From positions 1 to 36,448 of the forward strand of contig JBMOEY010000003.1 in the NCBI GenBank assembly GCA_049314515.1: a stretch of DNA of 36,448 nucleotides. The letters run 5' to 3'. The first letter of the stretch is position 1; each line of letters starts with the position of its first letter. The DNA comes from RFQD01 sp049314515 (GTDB lineage: Bacteria; Actinomycetota; Actinomycetes; Actinomycetales; Microbacteriaceae). A program made the translations under genes and the position numbers. Shown here piece by piece: positions 1 through 7,157 of this stretch. The notes under the pieces were generated by a model, which searched no databases, was not told where the DNA came from, and was given only the letters and a program-made list of their open reading frames with translations.

Positions 1-570
1 GGTTGGCAGGCTCACCCCGATAACGGTCGAGGGGTCACCGTCGATGCGCGTGATGAAGGGCCCACCGAGTGAGTCGATGGTGAACGCGCCAGCCACCTGA
101 AGGGGCTCGCCCGAGTCGATGTAGGCATCGAGTTCGGCATCCGTAATGTCATCGGCGAACGTGACAGCTGCCACGGCGACCTCACCGATCGCGTCAATGA
201 TTGTGCCGTCGGAGACGCGCATCAGCCAGTGCCCGCTGAACAATTCTCCCGTGCGACCGCGTTGAGCGAGCCATCGCTCACGGGCGATGTCCGGTTCATG
301 TGGCTTGCCATACGTCACACCATCGAGCACGAACGCGGAGTCGCCGCCGAGCACCAAGCCGTGCATGTCGGGTGCGATGACGGCCTCGGCTTTCGCGCGG
401 GCAAGGAGCAACACCATTTCTGCTGGTTCGAGAACGTGCCCGCGCTCGAGCTCGGCCGCAGCGACGGCTGCGTCCTCGTCAACCTCGCTCGGCACGACAA
501 CGGGCTCGATACCCGCAGCTCGCAATGTCGCAAGGCGGGCGGGAGAAGTTGACGCGAGATAAAGGCGCAT
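1..570 (-). CDS. maf: Maf-family nucleoside triphosphate pyrophosphatase, 3' end cut by window edge
   Basis: The first 190 codons are visible; the frame stays open to base 1, so the C-terminal end (probably 10-25 residues, family usually about 200) lies outside. Maf proteins hydrolyse non-canonical or canonical nucleoside triphosphates to monophosphate and pyrophosphate in the cytoplasm. Visible marks are the N-terminal LASTSPAR loop (residues 5-12), the acidic EVDED stretch (29-33), the conserved Asp in LGGDSAF (D77 region), YGKP (87-90) and the C-terminal IDSLGGPFITRIDGD segment. The start is the ATG at 570, which gives the canonical short N-terminus. It diverges from the RNA methyltransferase gene with under 50 bases between them. 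In M. tuberculosis a maf homologue also lies beside accE/accD, so its place near the acc genes is conserved. Which nucleotide it prefers cannot be told from sequence. Confidence 0.93.
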   Translation of the reverse strand, partial: MRLYLASTSPARLATLRAAGIEPVVVPSEVDEDAAVAAAELERGHVLEPAEMVLLLARAKAEAVIAPDMHGLVLGGDSAFVLDGVTYGKPHEPDIARERWLAQRGRTGELFSGHWLMRVSDGTIIDAIGEVAVAAVTFADDITDAELDAYIDSGEPLQVAGAFTIDSLGGPFITRIDGDPSTVIGVSLPT

Positions 571-617
571 GTGCGAGGACTTCTTCCTTACTGAGAAAGT
601 GTGAGTGGGAGTGTGGG

Positions 618-1913
618 ATGCTCGAAGACATGAGTCCGCGACCCCAAAGCCGCCGTCCTTACGTGATTAAGTCGGCGGGGTTTGTCGGCACCGAGGTCGA
701 ACTCGACATTACCAATGTGGCTCACGGCGGCGTATTTGTTGCCCGGCACGACGGGCGCGTCATTTTCGTGACGGATGCGATTCCGGGCGAGCGCGTTCGA
801 GCTCGCATCACCGAGGATTCGCAAAAGAGCTTCTGGCGGGCCGAAACGCTCGAGGTACTCACCGCATCGCCGCATCGTCGCGAGCACGTGTGGGCCGAAG
901 CCTCCATCACCCGCGACCCGAGCGAGCGACCGGGTGGCGCCGACTTTGGACACATTGACCTTGCTCATCAGCGAGACCTGAAGGCCTTCGTGCTCACCGA
1001 TTCCTTTTCTCGTATGGCCAAGGTTGACGTCCCAGTCTCCGTCGAGTCAGCACCTGGTGACGACGAAACAAACGGTGTGGGCTACCGAACACGCGAGTTT
1101 CTGCACGTGGACACGGATGGTCGCGTGGGCCCATTCGCAACCCGCAGTCATCGTGTTGTGTCGGTGACCAGCCTTCCGCTGGCGACGCGGCGCATTCAAG
1201 AATCTGCTCCGTTGACCGTCACGATTGCCGGCATCAGCGGAATCACACTGGTCGACGCTGATAGTGGCATGGTGGCGCTCGAATCCCGTGACAAAGACAC
1301 CACAAAAGCACCGCTCATCACGCAGCGTGCGGGGGAGCGCGAGTTTCAACTGCGCGCGTCGAGTTTCTGGCAGGTGCATCGACGAGCTCCTCTCGTATTG
1401 ACGCAAGCCGTCACACGGGCGATTGACAGTCAACTTTTTGATCCTCGGGCCGCCAACCTTGATTTGTACGGCGGGGTGGGATTGTTTGCGACTGCGGTCG
1501 GCGACGCCTTCGGTTCGACAACGCGCATCACGAGCGTGGAACTCGACGAAGAGGCGACCGAGTTTGCGTCGAACAACCTTGCCGACTGGGTCGGAGCGCG
1601 CGCAGTGACGGCTCGCGTTGACCGGTTTCTCGCCGAGACCGTTGCCACCGCATCGGCGGTCGATCGGTCGCGGCTCGCTGCGGCGACCGTGATTCTTGAC
1701 CCGCCTCGTTCGGGTGCCGGACGAGACGTGGTCGATTCGCTCGGCGAATTGGCCCCCGCACAAATCGTCTACGTGGCGTGTGACCCGGTGGCGTTGGCAC
1801 GGGATGCCCATCTGCTCGCCGCGCACGGCTACGAGTTGGCGCACCTCGAAGCCCATGACCTCTTCCCCCACACACATCACGTTGAGGCCGTTGCTCGTTT
1901 CGTGCGTTCCTAG
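618..1913 (+). CDS. TrmA/RlmD-type class I SAM-dependent RNA (uracil-5) methyltransferase
   Basis: The protein of 431 residues has an N-terminal TRAM-like RNA-binding domain (about 20-80) and a C-terminal Rossmann methyltransferase domain. Motifs seen: SAM-binding LDLYGGVGLFA (281-291), acidic VELDEEA (308-314), DPPRSGAG (361-368) and the catalytic Cys in VACDP (C388), the nucleophile that attacks C6 of uracil in this family. The family makes 5-methyluridine in 23S rRNA or tRNA; the exact target is not decided by sequence. The CX5CX2C iron-sulfur ligands of E. coli RlmD/TrmA-type relatives are absent: the equivalent stretch reads GGADFGHI. I chose the ATG at 618 because a GGGAG lies 6 bases upstream; ATG at 630 is the alternative. 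A longer frame back to 525 would run into the maf start and is unlikely. The gene is monocistronic and is followed by hairpins. Confidence 0.9.
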   Translation: MLEDMSPRPQSRRPYVIKSAGFVGTEVELDITNVAHGGVFVARHDGRVIFVTDAIPGERVRARITEDSQKSFWRAETLEVLTASPHRREHVWAEASITRDPSERPGGADFGHIDLAHQRDLKAFVLTDSFSRMAKVDVPVSVESAPGDDETNGVGYRTREFLHVDTDGRVGPFATRSHRVVSVTSLPLATRRIQESAPLTVTIAGISGITLVDADSGMVALESRDKDTTKAPLITQRAGEREFQLRASSFWQVHRRAPLVLTQAVTRAIDSQLFDPRAANLDLYGGVGLFATAVGDAFGSTTRITSVELDEEATEFASNNLADWVGARAVTARVDRFLAETVATASAVDRSRLAAATVILDPPRSGAGRDVVDSLGELAPAQIVYVACDPVALARDAHLLAAHGYELAHLEAHDLFPHTHHVEAVARFVRS

Positions 1914-1926
1914 CCCGCAGACGAGA

Positions 1927-1959
1927 TCAGAGGGCCAACTTATGCAGCTGACCCTCTGA
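1927..1959 (+). terminator. Stem-loop downstream of the RNA methyltransferase gene
   Basis: TCAGAGGG at 1927-1934 is matched by CCCTCTGA at 1952-1959, an 8-bp perfect stem beginning 13 bases after the methyltransferase stop. The 17-base loop contains the palindrome CAGCTG. There is no U-tract, which is usual for actinobacterial terminators. Termination is inferred from position between two convergent genes. Confidence 0.5.
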
Positions 1960-1962
1960 CCG

Positions 1963-2011
1963 CTGTGGGGTGAGTCGGGGCATCAACCCGAAAATGTGCC
2001 CCGACCCACAG
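1963..2011. terminator. Large bipartite hairpin, probably bidirectional terminator
   Basis: CTGTGG (1963-1968) pairs with CCACAG (2006-2011), and inside it GTCGGGGCA (1974-1982) pairs perfectly with TGCCCCGAC (1997-2005). The only unpaired bases in the 15-bp stem are a five-base bulge GGTGA on the left arm; the loop is 14 bases. It lies between the + strand methyltransferase and the - strand TipAS/acc operon, so it could stop both. The remaining gap to 2139 shows no further gene; a short GGGG/CCCC pairing near 2030-2055 is too weak to call. Confidence 0.5.
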
Positions 2012-2139
2012 GCTGTGTGCACCGCAAGGGGGGATGCAGATGCAGACAGACCCCTAGTGTCGTGCAGGTTCACATGAAGTCGACAGGGGAAAACCCACGG
2101 GTCCGCAGTTGCGCGAGAAAGAGCGCGACGGTCGCGGAT

Positions 2140-2481
2140 CTAGTCGAGGTGCGCATCCGCCCACAGAACAATCGCGTCGTAGTGATACTTACCCAAACCC
2201 TCGGCAACGCTCTCGTACGCATCCCGATAGGGCGACGGGAGCAGGTATGACATGGCGAGGCTTTTGTATGCCTCGCGCGTGGGAGTCCAGAACTGCAGGC
2301 AGAACTCATAGTGTGCGCGCACCTGTTCCTGCACGCGTTCGTCCGTTACCGGCACACCTTCCGCCATCGCCGCCGCCATTTCCGTTGTAATGCTGGCGAA
2401 TTGTTCGGTGAAGGTGCGATTCTCCGCTTCGGTGAAGTCGTTTCGGTAGGCGTCGGCATGAAAGCCCAGTGGATTTGACAT
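2140..2481 (-). CDS. Stand-alone TipAS-domain protein
   Basis: This 113-residue protein looks like the TipAS antibiotic-recognition domain, the C-terminal half of the Streptomyces regulator TipA, without any MerR DNA-binding domain. Shared features are the helical pattern with ITTEMAAAMAEGVPV (residues 31-45), HYEFCLQF (57-64), the KSLAMSY segment (73-79) and the closing EGLGKYHYDAI (93-103). In TipA this globin-like fold binds thiopeptides through a cysteine; here a single Cys lies in YEFCLQF. Small stand-alone TipAS proteins are common but their ligands are mostly unknown, so ligand binding is inference. It is the last gene of the accD-accE operon, 21 bases after the accE stop, with a poor ribosome binding site, so it is probably made by read-through and coupled translation. 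Confidence 0.78.
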   Translation of the reverse strand: MSNPLGFHADAYRNDFTEAENRTFTEQFASITTEMAAAMAEGVPVTDERVQEQVRAHYEFCLQFWTPTREAYKSLAMSYLLPSPYRDAYESVAEGLGKYHYDAIVLWADAHLD

Positions 2482-2502
2482 GAGTGTGCTGACTTTCGCG
2501 GG

Positions 2503-2781
2503 CTAGAGCGTGAAATCGTCTTCGAAGCTGCGTGTGAGCCATACGTTTTCACGAATACCCTTGCGACGCTTCTCCCACATCGACTCGCTCGACGCGGCTG
2601 ATCCGTGTTCGAGCGTTGACTCTTCGTCAACGAGCTTGTCCAGCGCCACGATGACCGCAGCCTTTTCTTCCGGCGTCACGCCGCGCGTGACGAAGCGAAC
2701 CTTGTCTTGCAGGTGAAGTTCGTACTCGTCGTCTTTGCCTTCGAGCGCAGCGGGTACGACGTCTGAGTTGTCGGTCGACAT
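2503..2781 (-). CDS. accE: Acyl-CoA carboxylase epsilon subunit
   Basis: A small acidic protein of 92 residues with the two hallmarks of actinobacterial AccE: the VTRGVTPEEKAAVIVAL helix near the middle (residues 31-47), and a C-terminal basic-aromatic segment ending NVWLTRSF. The first 25 residues are variable and charged, as is usual. In the family it is a small accessory subunit that holds the AccA-type biotin carboxylase/carrier and the AccD carboxyltransferase together and raises activity. The ATG overlaps the accD stop as TAATG, so translation is coupled. The biotin carboxylase alpha subunit is not in this window; in related genomes it lies just beyond maf. Confidence 0.9.
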   Translation of the reverse strand: MSTDNSDVVPAALEGKDDEYELHLQDKVRFVTRGVTPEEKAAVIVALDKLVDEESTLEHGSAASSESMWEKRRKGIRENVWLTRSFEDDFTL

Positions 2782-4388
2782 TAGAGCGGGATGTTCCCGT
2801 GCTTCTTCGGCGGCAAACTCGAGCGCTTTCCGCGCAGAGCACGGAACGCCTTCAGAACTGCCACACGCGTCGCCGCCGGTTCAATCACACCGTCGAGCTC
2901 ACCGCGCTCCGCTGCGAGGAATGGGCTCGCCACGTTGTAGGTGTACTCGTTCGCGAGCTTCGTGCGCACGGCATTGACATCGTCACCGGCCTCTTCGGCG
3001 GCCTTGATTTTGTCGCGGAACAGGATGTTGACCGCACCCTGCCCACCCATCACGGCGATTTCGGCCGTGGGCCAGGCGAGATTGAGATCTGCTCCGAGCT
3101 GCTTCGAGCCCATCACGATGTAGGCACCGCCGTAGGCCTTGCGCGTGATGACAGTGACGAGCGGCACGGTTGCTTCGGCATAGGCGTAGAGAAGCTTCGC
3201 GCCACGGCGAATGACACCAGTCCATTCCTGGTCAGTACCGGGCAGGTAGCCCGGCGTGTCGACAAAGGTCAGAATCGGAATCGAGAACGCGTCGCAGAAG
3301 CGAACAAACCGGCTTGCCTTTTCGCCAGCTTCGATGTTGAGCGTCCCACCCATCTGGCTCGGCTGGTTGGCAATGATGCCCACCGTGCGACCTTCAATTC
3401 GAGCGAACCCAATAACGATGTTGGAGGCGAACAGAGGCTGAACCTCGAGAAAGTCTTCGTGGTCGACGACGTGCCGAATTACCTCGTGCATGTCGTAGGG
3501 CTGATTGGTTGAGTCCGGAATGACTGTGTTGAGCTTCTTGTCCGAGTCGGTGATCTCGAGTTCCGCATCCGCTTCATAGACCGGATGTTCGGCCATGTTG
3601 TTATCGGGCAAGTACGACACGAGCGTGCGCGCATAATCAAGTGCGTCATCTTCGTCGGAAGCGAGGTAGTGCGAGACACCCGAAATGGTGTTGTGCGTCA
3701 GCGCACCGCCGAGTTCTTCGAAGCCCACCTCTTCGCCGGTGACGGTCTTGATGACGTCGGGGCCCGTGACGAACATGTGCGAGGTCTTGTCGACCATGAT
3801 GACGAAATCGGTGAGCGCGGGGGAGTACACGGCGCCACCGGCAGCCGGGCCCATGATGATGGAAATCTGCGGGATGACACCGGAGGCGGCGGTGTTACGA
3901 CGGAAGATTTCGCCGTACTTGCCGAGGGCAACCACACCCTCCTGAATGCGGGCGCCGCCCGAGTCGAGCATTCCGATGATGGGCACACCCGTCTTGAGTG
4001 CGTGGTCCATGATCTTCACGATCTTGTCTCCGGCGACTTCGCCGAGGGATCCACCGAAGATGGTGAAGTCTTGACTGTAAACGGCCACCTGACGACCGTG
4101 AATCGTGCCGACACCTGTGACAACCGAGTCGCCGTAGGGGCGGGATTTGTCCATGCCGAAAGCCGTGGTGCGGTGACGCACGTACTCATCAATTTCGACA
4201 AACGAGCCGGGGTCGAGGAGTCCTTCGATGCGCTCGCGGGCAGTTTTCTTGCCCTTTGCGTGCTGCTTGACAATCGCTGCTTCGCCGCTGGCGACTACGG
4301 CCTCGTTGTAGCGCTGCTTCAGTTCGGCCAGTTTGCCCGCGGTGGTGAACGGGTCTATGGATTTTGCGTCAGGACTCACGGATTTCAC
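2781..4388 (-). CDS. accD: Acyl-CoA (propionyl/acetyl-CoA) carboxylase beta subunit, carboxyltransferase
   Basis: This 535-residue crotonase-fold carboxyltransferase moves CO2 from carboxybiotin to acyl-CoA, giving malonyl- or methylmalonyl-CoA. The N-terminal half carries LDSGGARIQEG (141-151) and GPAAGGAVYSPA (180-191), which form the acyl-CoA oxyanion hole; the C-terminal half has VDTPGYLPG, ITRKAYGGAYIVMG and MGGQGAVNI. Size and order match propionyl-CoA carboxylase beta chains and AccD5-type subunits. I chose the GTG at 4388 because GGAGG lies 8 bases upstream; the frame can be extended to 4463 but would then overlap birA. It diverges from birA, the enzyme that would biotinylate its partner, with 56 bases between the starts. 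Substrate choice (acetyl versus propionyl) is not clear from sequence alone. Confidence 0.96.
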   Translation of the reverse strand: MKSVSPDAKSIDPFTTAGKLAELKQRYNEAVVASGEAAIVKQHAKGKKTARERIEGLLDPGSFVEIDEYVRHRTTAFGMDKSRPYGDSVVTGVGTIHGRQVAVYSQDFTIFGGSLGEVAGDKIVKIMDHALKTGVPIIGMLDSGGARIQEGVVALGKYGEIFRRNTAASGVIPQISIIMGPAAGGAVYSPALTDFVIMVDKTSHMFVTGPDVIKTVTGEEVGFEELGGALTHNTISGVSHYLASDEDDALDYARTLVSYLPDNNMAEHPVYEADAELEITDSDKKLNTVIPDSTNQPYDMHEVIRHVVDHEDFLEVQPLFASNIVIGFARIEGRTVGIIANQPSQMGGTLNIEAGEKASRFVRFCDAFSIPILTFVDTPGYLPGTDQEWTGVIRRGAKLLYAYAEATVPLVTVITRKAYGGAYIVMGSKQLGADLNLAWPTAEIAVMGGQGAVNILFRDKIKAAEEAGDDVNAVRTKLANEYTYNVASPFLAAERGELDGVIEPAATRVAVLKAFRALRGKRSSLPPKKHGNIPL

Positions 4389-4444
4389 CCTATCGCCCTC
4401 CGACCGCCACAGCGGTAAGGAGTTTTGACGGCACAATAAGGGGC

Positions 4445-5275
4445 ATGTCGCAACATCCCTCATCTTCAGCGCTGGCCACGAGATGGGTCTGGATGCCCCA
4501 CGCGGGGTCCACCAACGATGAATTGGTGGCGTTGACGCGTGCTGGTTCGGCTGATGACGTGCCGGATTTCACCGTTGTCGCAACGGATGACCAGCGCAAC
4601 GGTCGAGGGCGCCTCGGGCGCGTGTGGATGAGTCCGCCGGGTGCCTGCCTTGCGGCATCCGTGTTGGTTCGACCATCAACGCCGAGCGGGCGACCGTTGC
4701 CGGCGGCGGCGTGGGGCTGGTTTCCTCTCCTCGCGGGCCTCGCCATGACAAGGGCAATCGCACAGCTTCTTCCCCGTGCCGAATCGGTGGGCGTTAAGTG
4801 GCCCAACGACATTCTCATCGACGGTCGCAAAGTCTGCGGCATTCTGTGCGAGCTCGTCACCGACGCGGAAGGTTCAACCGCGGTTGTCATTGGAACCGGG
4901 GTTAACCTCACCCTGAGTGAGACCGATTTGCCGGTCGAAACAGCGACGTCTCTAGCTCTTGCCGAAGCGAGCGCGACAGACGTGGATACCGTGCTCGCCG
5001 CGTACCTGATGCACTTAAGGCGACTGGTTCGAGTTTTTGAGTCTGCCGAGGGAGATGTGCAAACGAGCGGACTGCACGAGGACGTGTCTCGCGCCTGCGG
5101 CACGCTCGGGTTTCGTGTCCACGTCGACATTCCGGATGGGTCGTTCGTCATGGGAACCGCAGAGTCGCTCGATGCCATCGGTCAGTTGTGCGTGCGACTC
5201 GACACGCCGGCGACTCGAGCCGGGGAGCTGCTCGCAGTTGGGGTGGGCGACGTCACGCACGTGCGCGTGGTCTAG
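4445..5275 (+). CDS. birA: Biotin--[acetyl-CoA carboxylase] ligase
   Basis: A 276-residue group I biotin protein ligase without the N-terminal DNA-binding domain, so an enzyme and not a repressor. It activates biotin with ATP and attaches it to a lysine of biotin carboxyl carrier domains, here presumably the partner of AccD. Motifs: GSTND near the start (21-25), the adenylate loop GRGRLGR (53-59) and KWPNDILIDGRKVCGIL (118-134), then IGTGVNL (149-155). A C-terminal SH3-like cap is present. The ATG at 4445 has no good Shine-Dalgarno; a CACAAT lies 7 bases upstream, so the message may be leaderless. It is divergent from accD and probably co-transcribed with the following PH-domain gene, an arrangement conserved in Actinobacteria. 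Confidence 0.95.
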   Translation: MSQHPSSSALATRWVWMPHAGSTNDELVALTRAGSADDVPDFTVVATDDQRNGRGRLGRVWMSPPGACLAASVLVRPSTPSGRPLPAAAWGWFPLLAGLAMTRAIAQLLPRAESVGVKWPNDILIDGRKVCGILCELVTDAEGSTAVVIGTGVNLTLSETDLPVETATSLALAEASATDVDTVLAAYLMHLRRLVRVFESAEGDVQTSGLHEDVSRACGTLGFRVHVDIPDGSFVMGTAESLDAIGQLCVRLDTPATRAGELLAVGVGDVTHVRVV

Positions 5276-5297
5276 CCACTCCCGGCATACTGGAGTG

Positions 5298-5852
5298 GTG
5301 GCAGCCCGCACATCCGCTTCGAATACTCGCACGAGTGCAGGTCTGAGTGGCGGTGAATCACCAGACCGGGAATACGTGATCGCGCGCATTCACCCCCACC
5401 TTCGCCTGTTGATTTGGCCGTCCTTCGTCGCCATTGCCATCGCCACGGGGTTTGGGTTGGGTTTCGGTCTCCTAGATGAGACCTGGATGCGCATCGCGCT
5501 GTTGATCTTGTGTCTCGCTCTCATCGTCGTGTTGTGGCTTGCTCCTGTGATGTTTTGGCTCGGGAACCGCCTGACCATTACGACTCGTCGCGTGATTATC
5601 GAACAGGGCTCATTCGCGCGCTCCCGATCCGAAATCGCGATTGCCCGCGTTAGCGAAGTGACAACTCGATCGAACCTCGTGCAGTCGCTCTTTCGATCGG
5701 GTGATGTGTTCATCGGGACCGGCGCCGAGCGCGACTTGGTCATGAGAAACGTTCCGCGCGTTGCCCTCGTTCAGGCGGCATTGACCGAACTCGCCGAGCG
5801 ATCAGCCGAAGCTTCTGGACGTCAGTTGCGCGAAACGACTCGCTGGAAATAG
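5298..5852 (+). CDS. PH-domain (bacterial PH, DUF304-like) membrane protein
   Basis: A 184-residue protein with a charged N-terminus, two transmembrane helices (about 36-59 and 65-89) and a C-terminal cytoplasmic bacterial pleckstrin-homology domain (about 90-170). The typical start of that domain is visible as NRLTITTRRVIIEQGSFARS (90-109). Role unknown; this gene next to birA is conserved across Actinobacteria (Rv3278c in M. tuberculosis, from memory). Start choice is uncertain between GTG at 5295 and 5298; CATACT six bases before 5298 would suit a leaderless start. Its last 31 bases overlap the convergent mannosyltransferase gene. Confidence 0.82.
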   Translation: MAARTSASNTRTSAGLSGGESPDREYVIARIHPHLRLLIWPSFVAIAIATGFGLGFGLLDETWMRIALLILCLALIVVLWLAPVMFWLGNRLTITTRRVIIEQGSFARSRSEIAIARVSEVTTRSNLVQSLFRSGDVFIGTGAERDLVMRNVPRVALVQAALTELAERSAEASGRQLRETTRWK

Positions 5853-6565
5853 GCGAACGGTCGCTGGAGTCCCCACATCGTCACCATCCACATGGCCTCG
5901 AGGATGATGGCGCCGCTCATCTTCGATTCGCCGTGCGTTCGCTCGCGAAACGCGATCGGAATCTCGACAATTCCAAAACCTGCTTTTGCCACTCGACGCG
6001 TCATGTCAACTTGAAAACCGTAGCCTTTGGTCTTGACCGACTCGAGGTCGATTGCTCGCAGACACGCCGCGCGGTAGGCGCGGAACCCTGCCGTCGAATC
6101 GCGCACACGCAGGCCGAGCATGATTCGGGCGTAGGTATTTCCACCTCGGCTCAGAAAGAGTCGACGGCGAGGCCAATCCACGACCGAACCACCAGCGGTC
6201 CAACGCGATCCGATTGCGAGGCCGATGCCATCGGAACGAGCTGACGCGACGAGTCGGGGGAGCACGTCGGCGGGATGACTTCCGTCCGCATCAAACTCGA
6301 TCACAATGTCATAGCCGTGTGCTAGTGCGTGCCGGAAACCATCGAGATACGCATCGCCGAGGCCGTTCTTTTTCGGTCGGTGAAGGACCGAAACATGGCT
6401 ATCGATTTCCGAAATTGTGTCGGCTAACTTCCCTGTCCCATCGGGACTCGCGTCGTCGAGCACGATGACGTCGGCGTTCGGCAATTTTGCACGCACCGCA
6501 GTTACCGCAGAGACGATGTTCTCCGCTTCGTTGTAAGTCGGGATGAGCACCACGACTCCGGTCAC
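5822..6565 (-). CDS. Polyprenol-phosphate mannosyltransferase, GT2 (Ppm1/DPM1-like)
   Basis: This 247-residue soluble family 2 glycosyltransferase resembles the catalytic domain of Ppm1 and eukaryotic DPM1, which transfer mannose from GDP-mannose to polyprenyl phosphate on the cytoplasmic face of the membrane. Motifs: IPTYNEAENI (8-17), VLDDASPDGTG (35-45), the metal-binding EFDADGSHP (90-98), GSRWTAGGSV (119-128) and the acceptor-side FRERTHGESKM (206-216). There is no fused membrane domain, unlike mycobacterial Ppm1. It overlaps the upstream GtrA gene by 4 bases (ATGA), so the pair is co-translated; GtrA would move or anchor the lipid-linked sugar. Mannose as substrate is supported by the manA and manB genes nearby but another sugar is possible. 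Confidence 0.9.
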   Translation of the reverse strand: MTGVVVLIPTYNEAENIVSAVTAVRAKLPNADVIVLDDASPDGTGKLADTISEIDSHVSVLHRPKKNGLGDAYLDGFRHALAHGYDIVIEFDADGSHPADVLPRLVASARSDGIGLAIGSRWTAGGSVVDWPRRRLFLSRGGNTYARIMLGLRVRDSTAGFRAYRAACLRAIDLESVKTKGYGFQVDMTRRVAKAGFGIVEIPIAFRERTHGESKMSGAIILEAMWMVTMWGLQRPFAYFQRVVSRN

Positions 6566-7092
6566 GGTGAGGCCTGCTCGTCAATCGGGGCGAGCGTTGC
6601 CTCGCCGCGTTCACCCGGGCGGTAACCCCAGACCCAGTAGCGATAGAGCACGAATCTCACGAGCGTTCCCAGCGCAAGTCCGACGACGTTGGCTGAGATG
6701 TTGTCGGCAAGGAGTGACGTGAAACCAAGAACGTCATGCGTGAACCAGACGAACACGAGCGTCACGGCCATACCGGCGAGGGAAGCGATGACGAACTCGA
6801 CGAACTCACGCACGACATGACGATGACGGTCGCGACGAAAAGTCCAGAAACGATTTCCGATCCAATTGACGACAATGGCGACGCTGGTGCTGACGAATTT
6901 CGCACCGACCGGATGAGACCACCAACCTTCGCCAGCAACTCCGAGCATCAGCAGGTTGAATAGGCCGATGTCGACGGCGAATCCCACCAGCCCGACAACG
7001 CCGAACTTGAGCGCATAAACAATGACTTGGTGCCAGACTTTGGCGAAGAACGTCTGCGTCGCAGGGCCACTCGGAGGTGCTGAAGACGTCAT
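6562..7092 (-). CDS. GtrA-family membrane protein (lipid-linked sugar flippase-like)
   Basis: A 176-residue protein with four predicted transmembrane helices and the GtrA pattern: KFGVVGLVGFAVDIGLFNLL in the first helix region (29-48), WIGNRFWTFRR after the second (77-87), and LVRFVLYRYWVWGYR near the end. GtrA proteins are thought to translocate polyprenyl-phosphate-linked sugars across the membrane. It is the first gene of a two-gene - strand operon with the mannosyltransferase, overlapping it by 4 bases, which fits a make-and-flip pair. It diverges from purK with 65 bases between the starts. Confidence 0.9.
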   Translation of the reverse strand: MTSSAPPSGPATQTFFAKVWHQVIVYALKFGVVGLVGFAVDIGLFNLLMLGVAGEGWWSHPVGAKFVSTSVAIVVNWIGNRFWTFRRDRHRHVVREFVEFVIASLAGMAVTLVFVWFTHDVLGFTSLLADNISANVVGLALGTLVRFVLYRYWVWGYRPGERGEATLAPIDEQASP

Positions 7093-7157
7093 GGGATCGG
7101 GTGACCTTCTGTGGCGGCGGCGTGAACTTAAACTGTAGCGATTGCACGAGGGGCGAG

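Noticed and set aside
1047..1880. A 277-codon - strand frame opposite the RNA methyltransferase
   Set aside because: The + strand frame has intact catalytic motifs across the whole stretch; the opposite frame has none.
3585..4418. A 277-codon + strand frame opposite accD
   Set aside because: Antisense shadow of a conserved carboxyltransferase; no start site, no recognisable domain.
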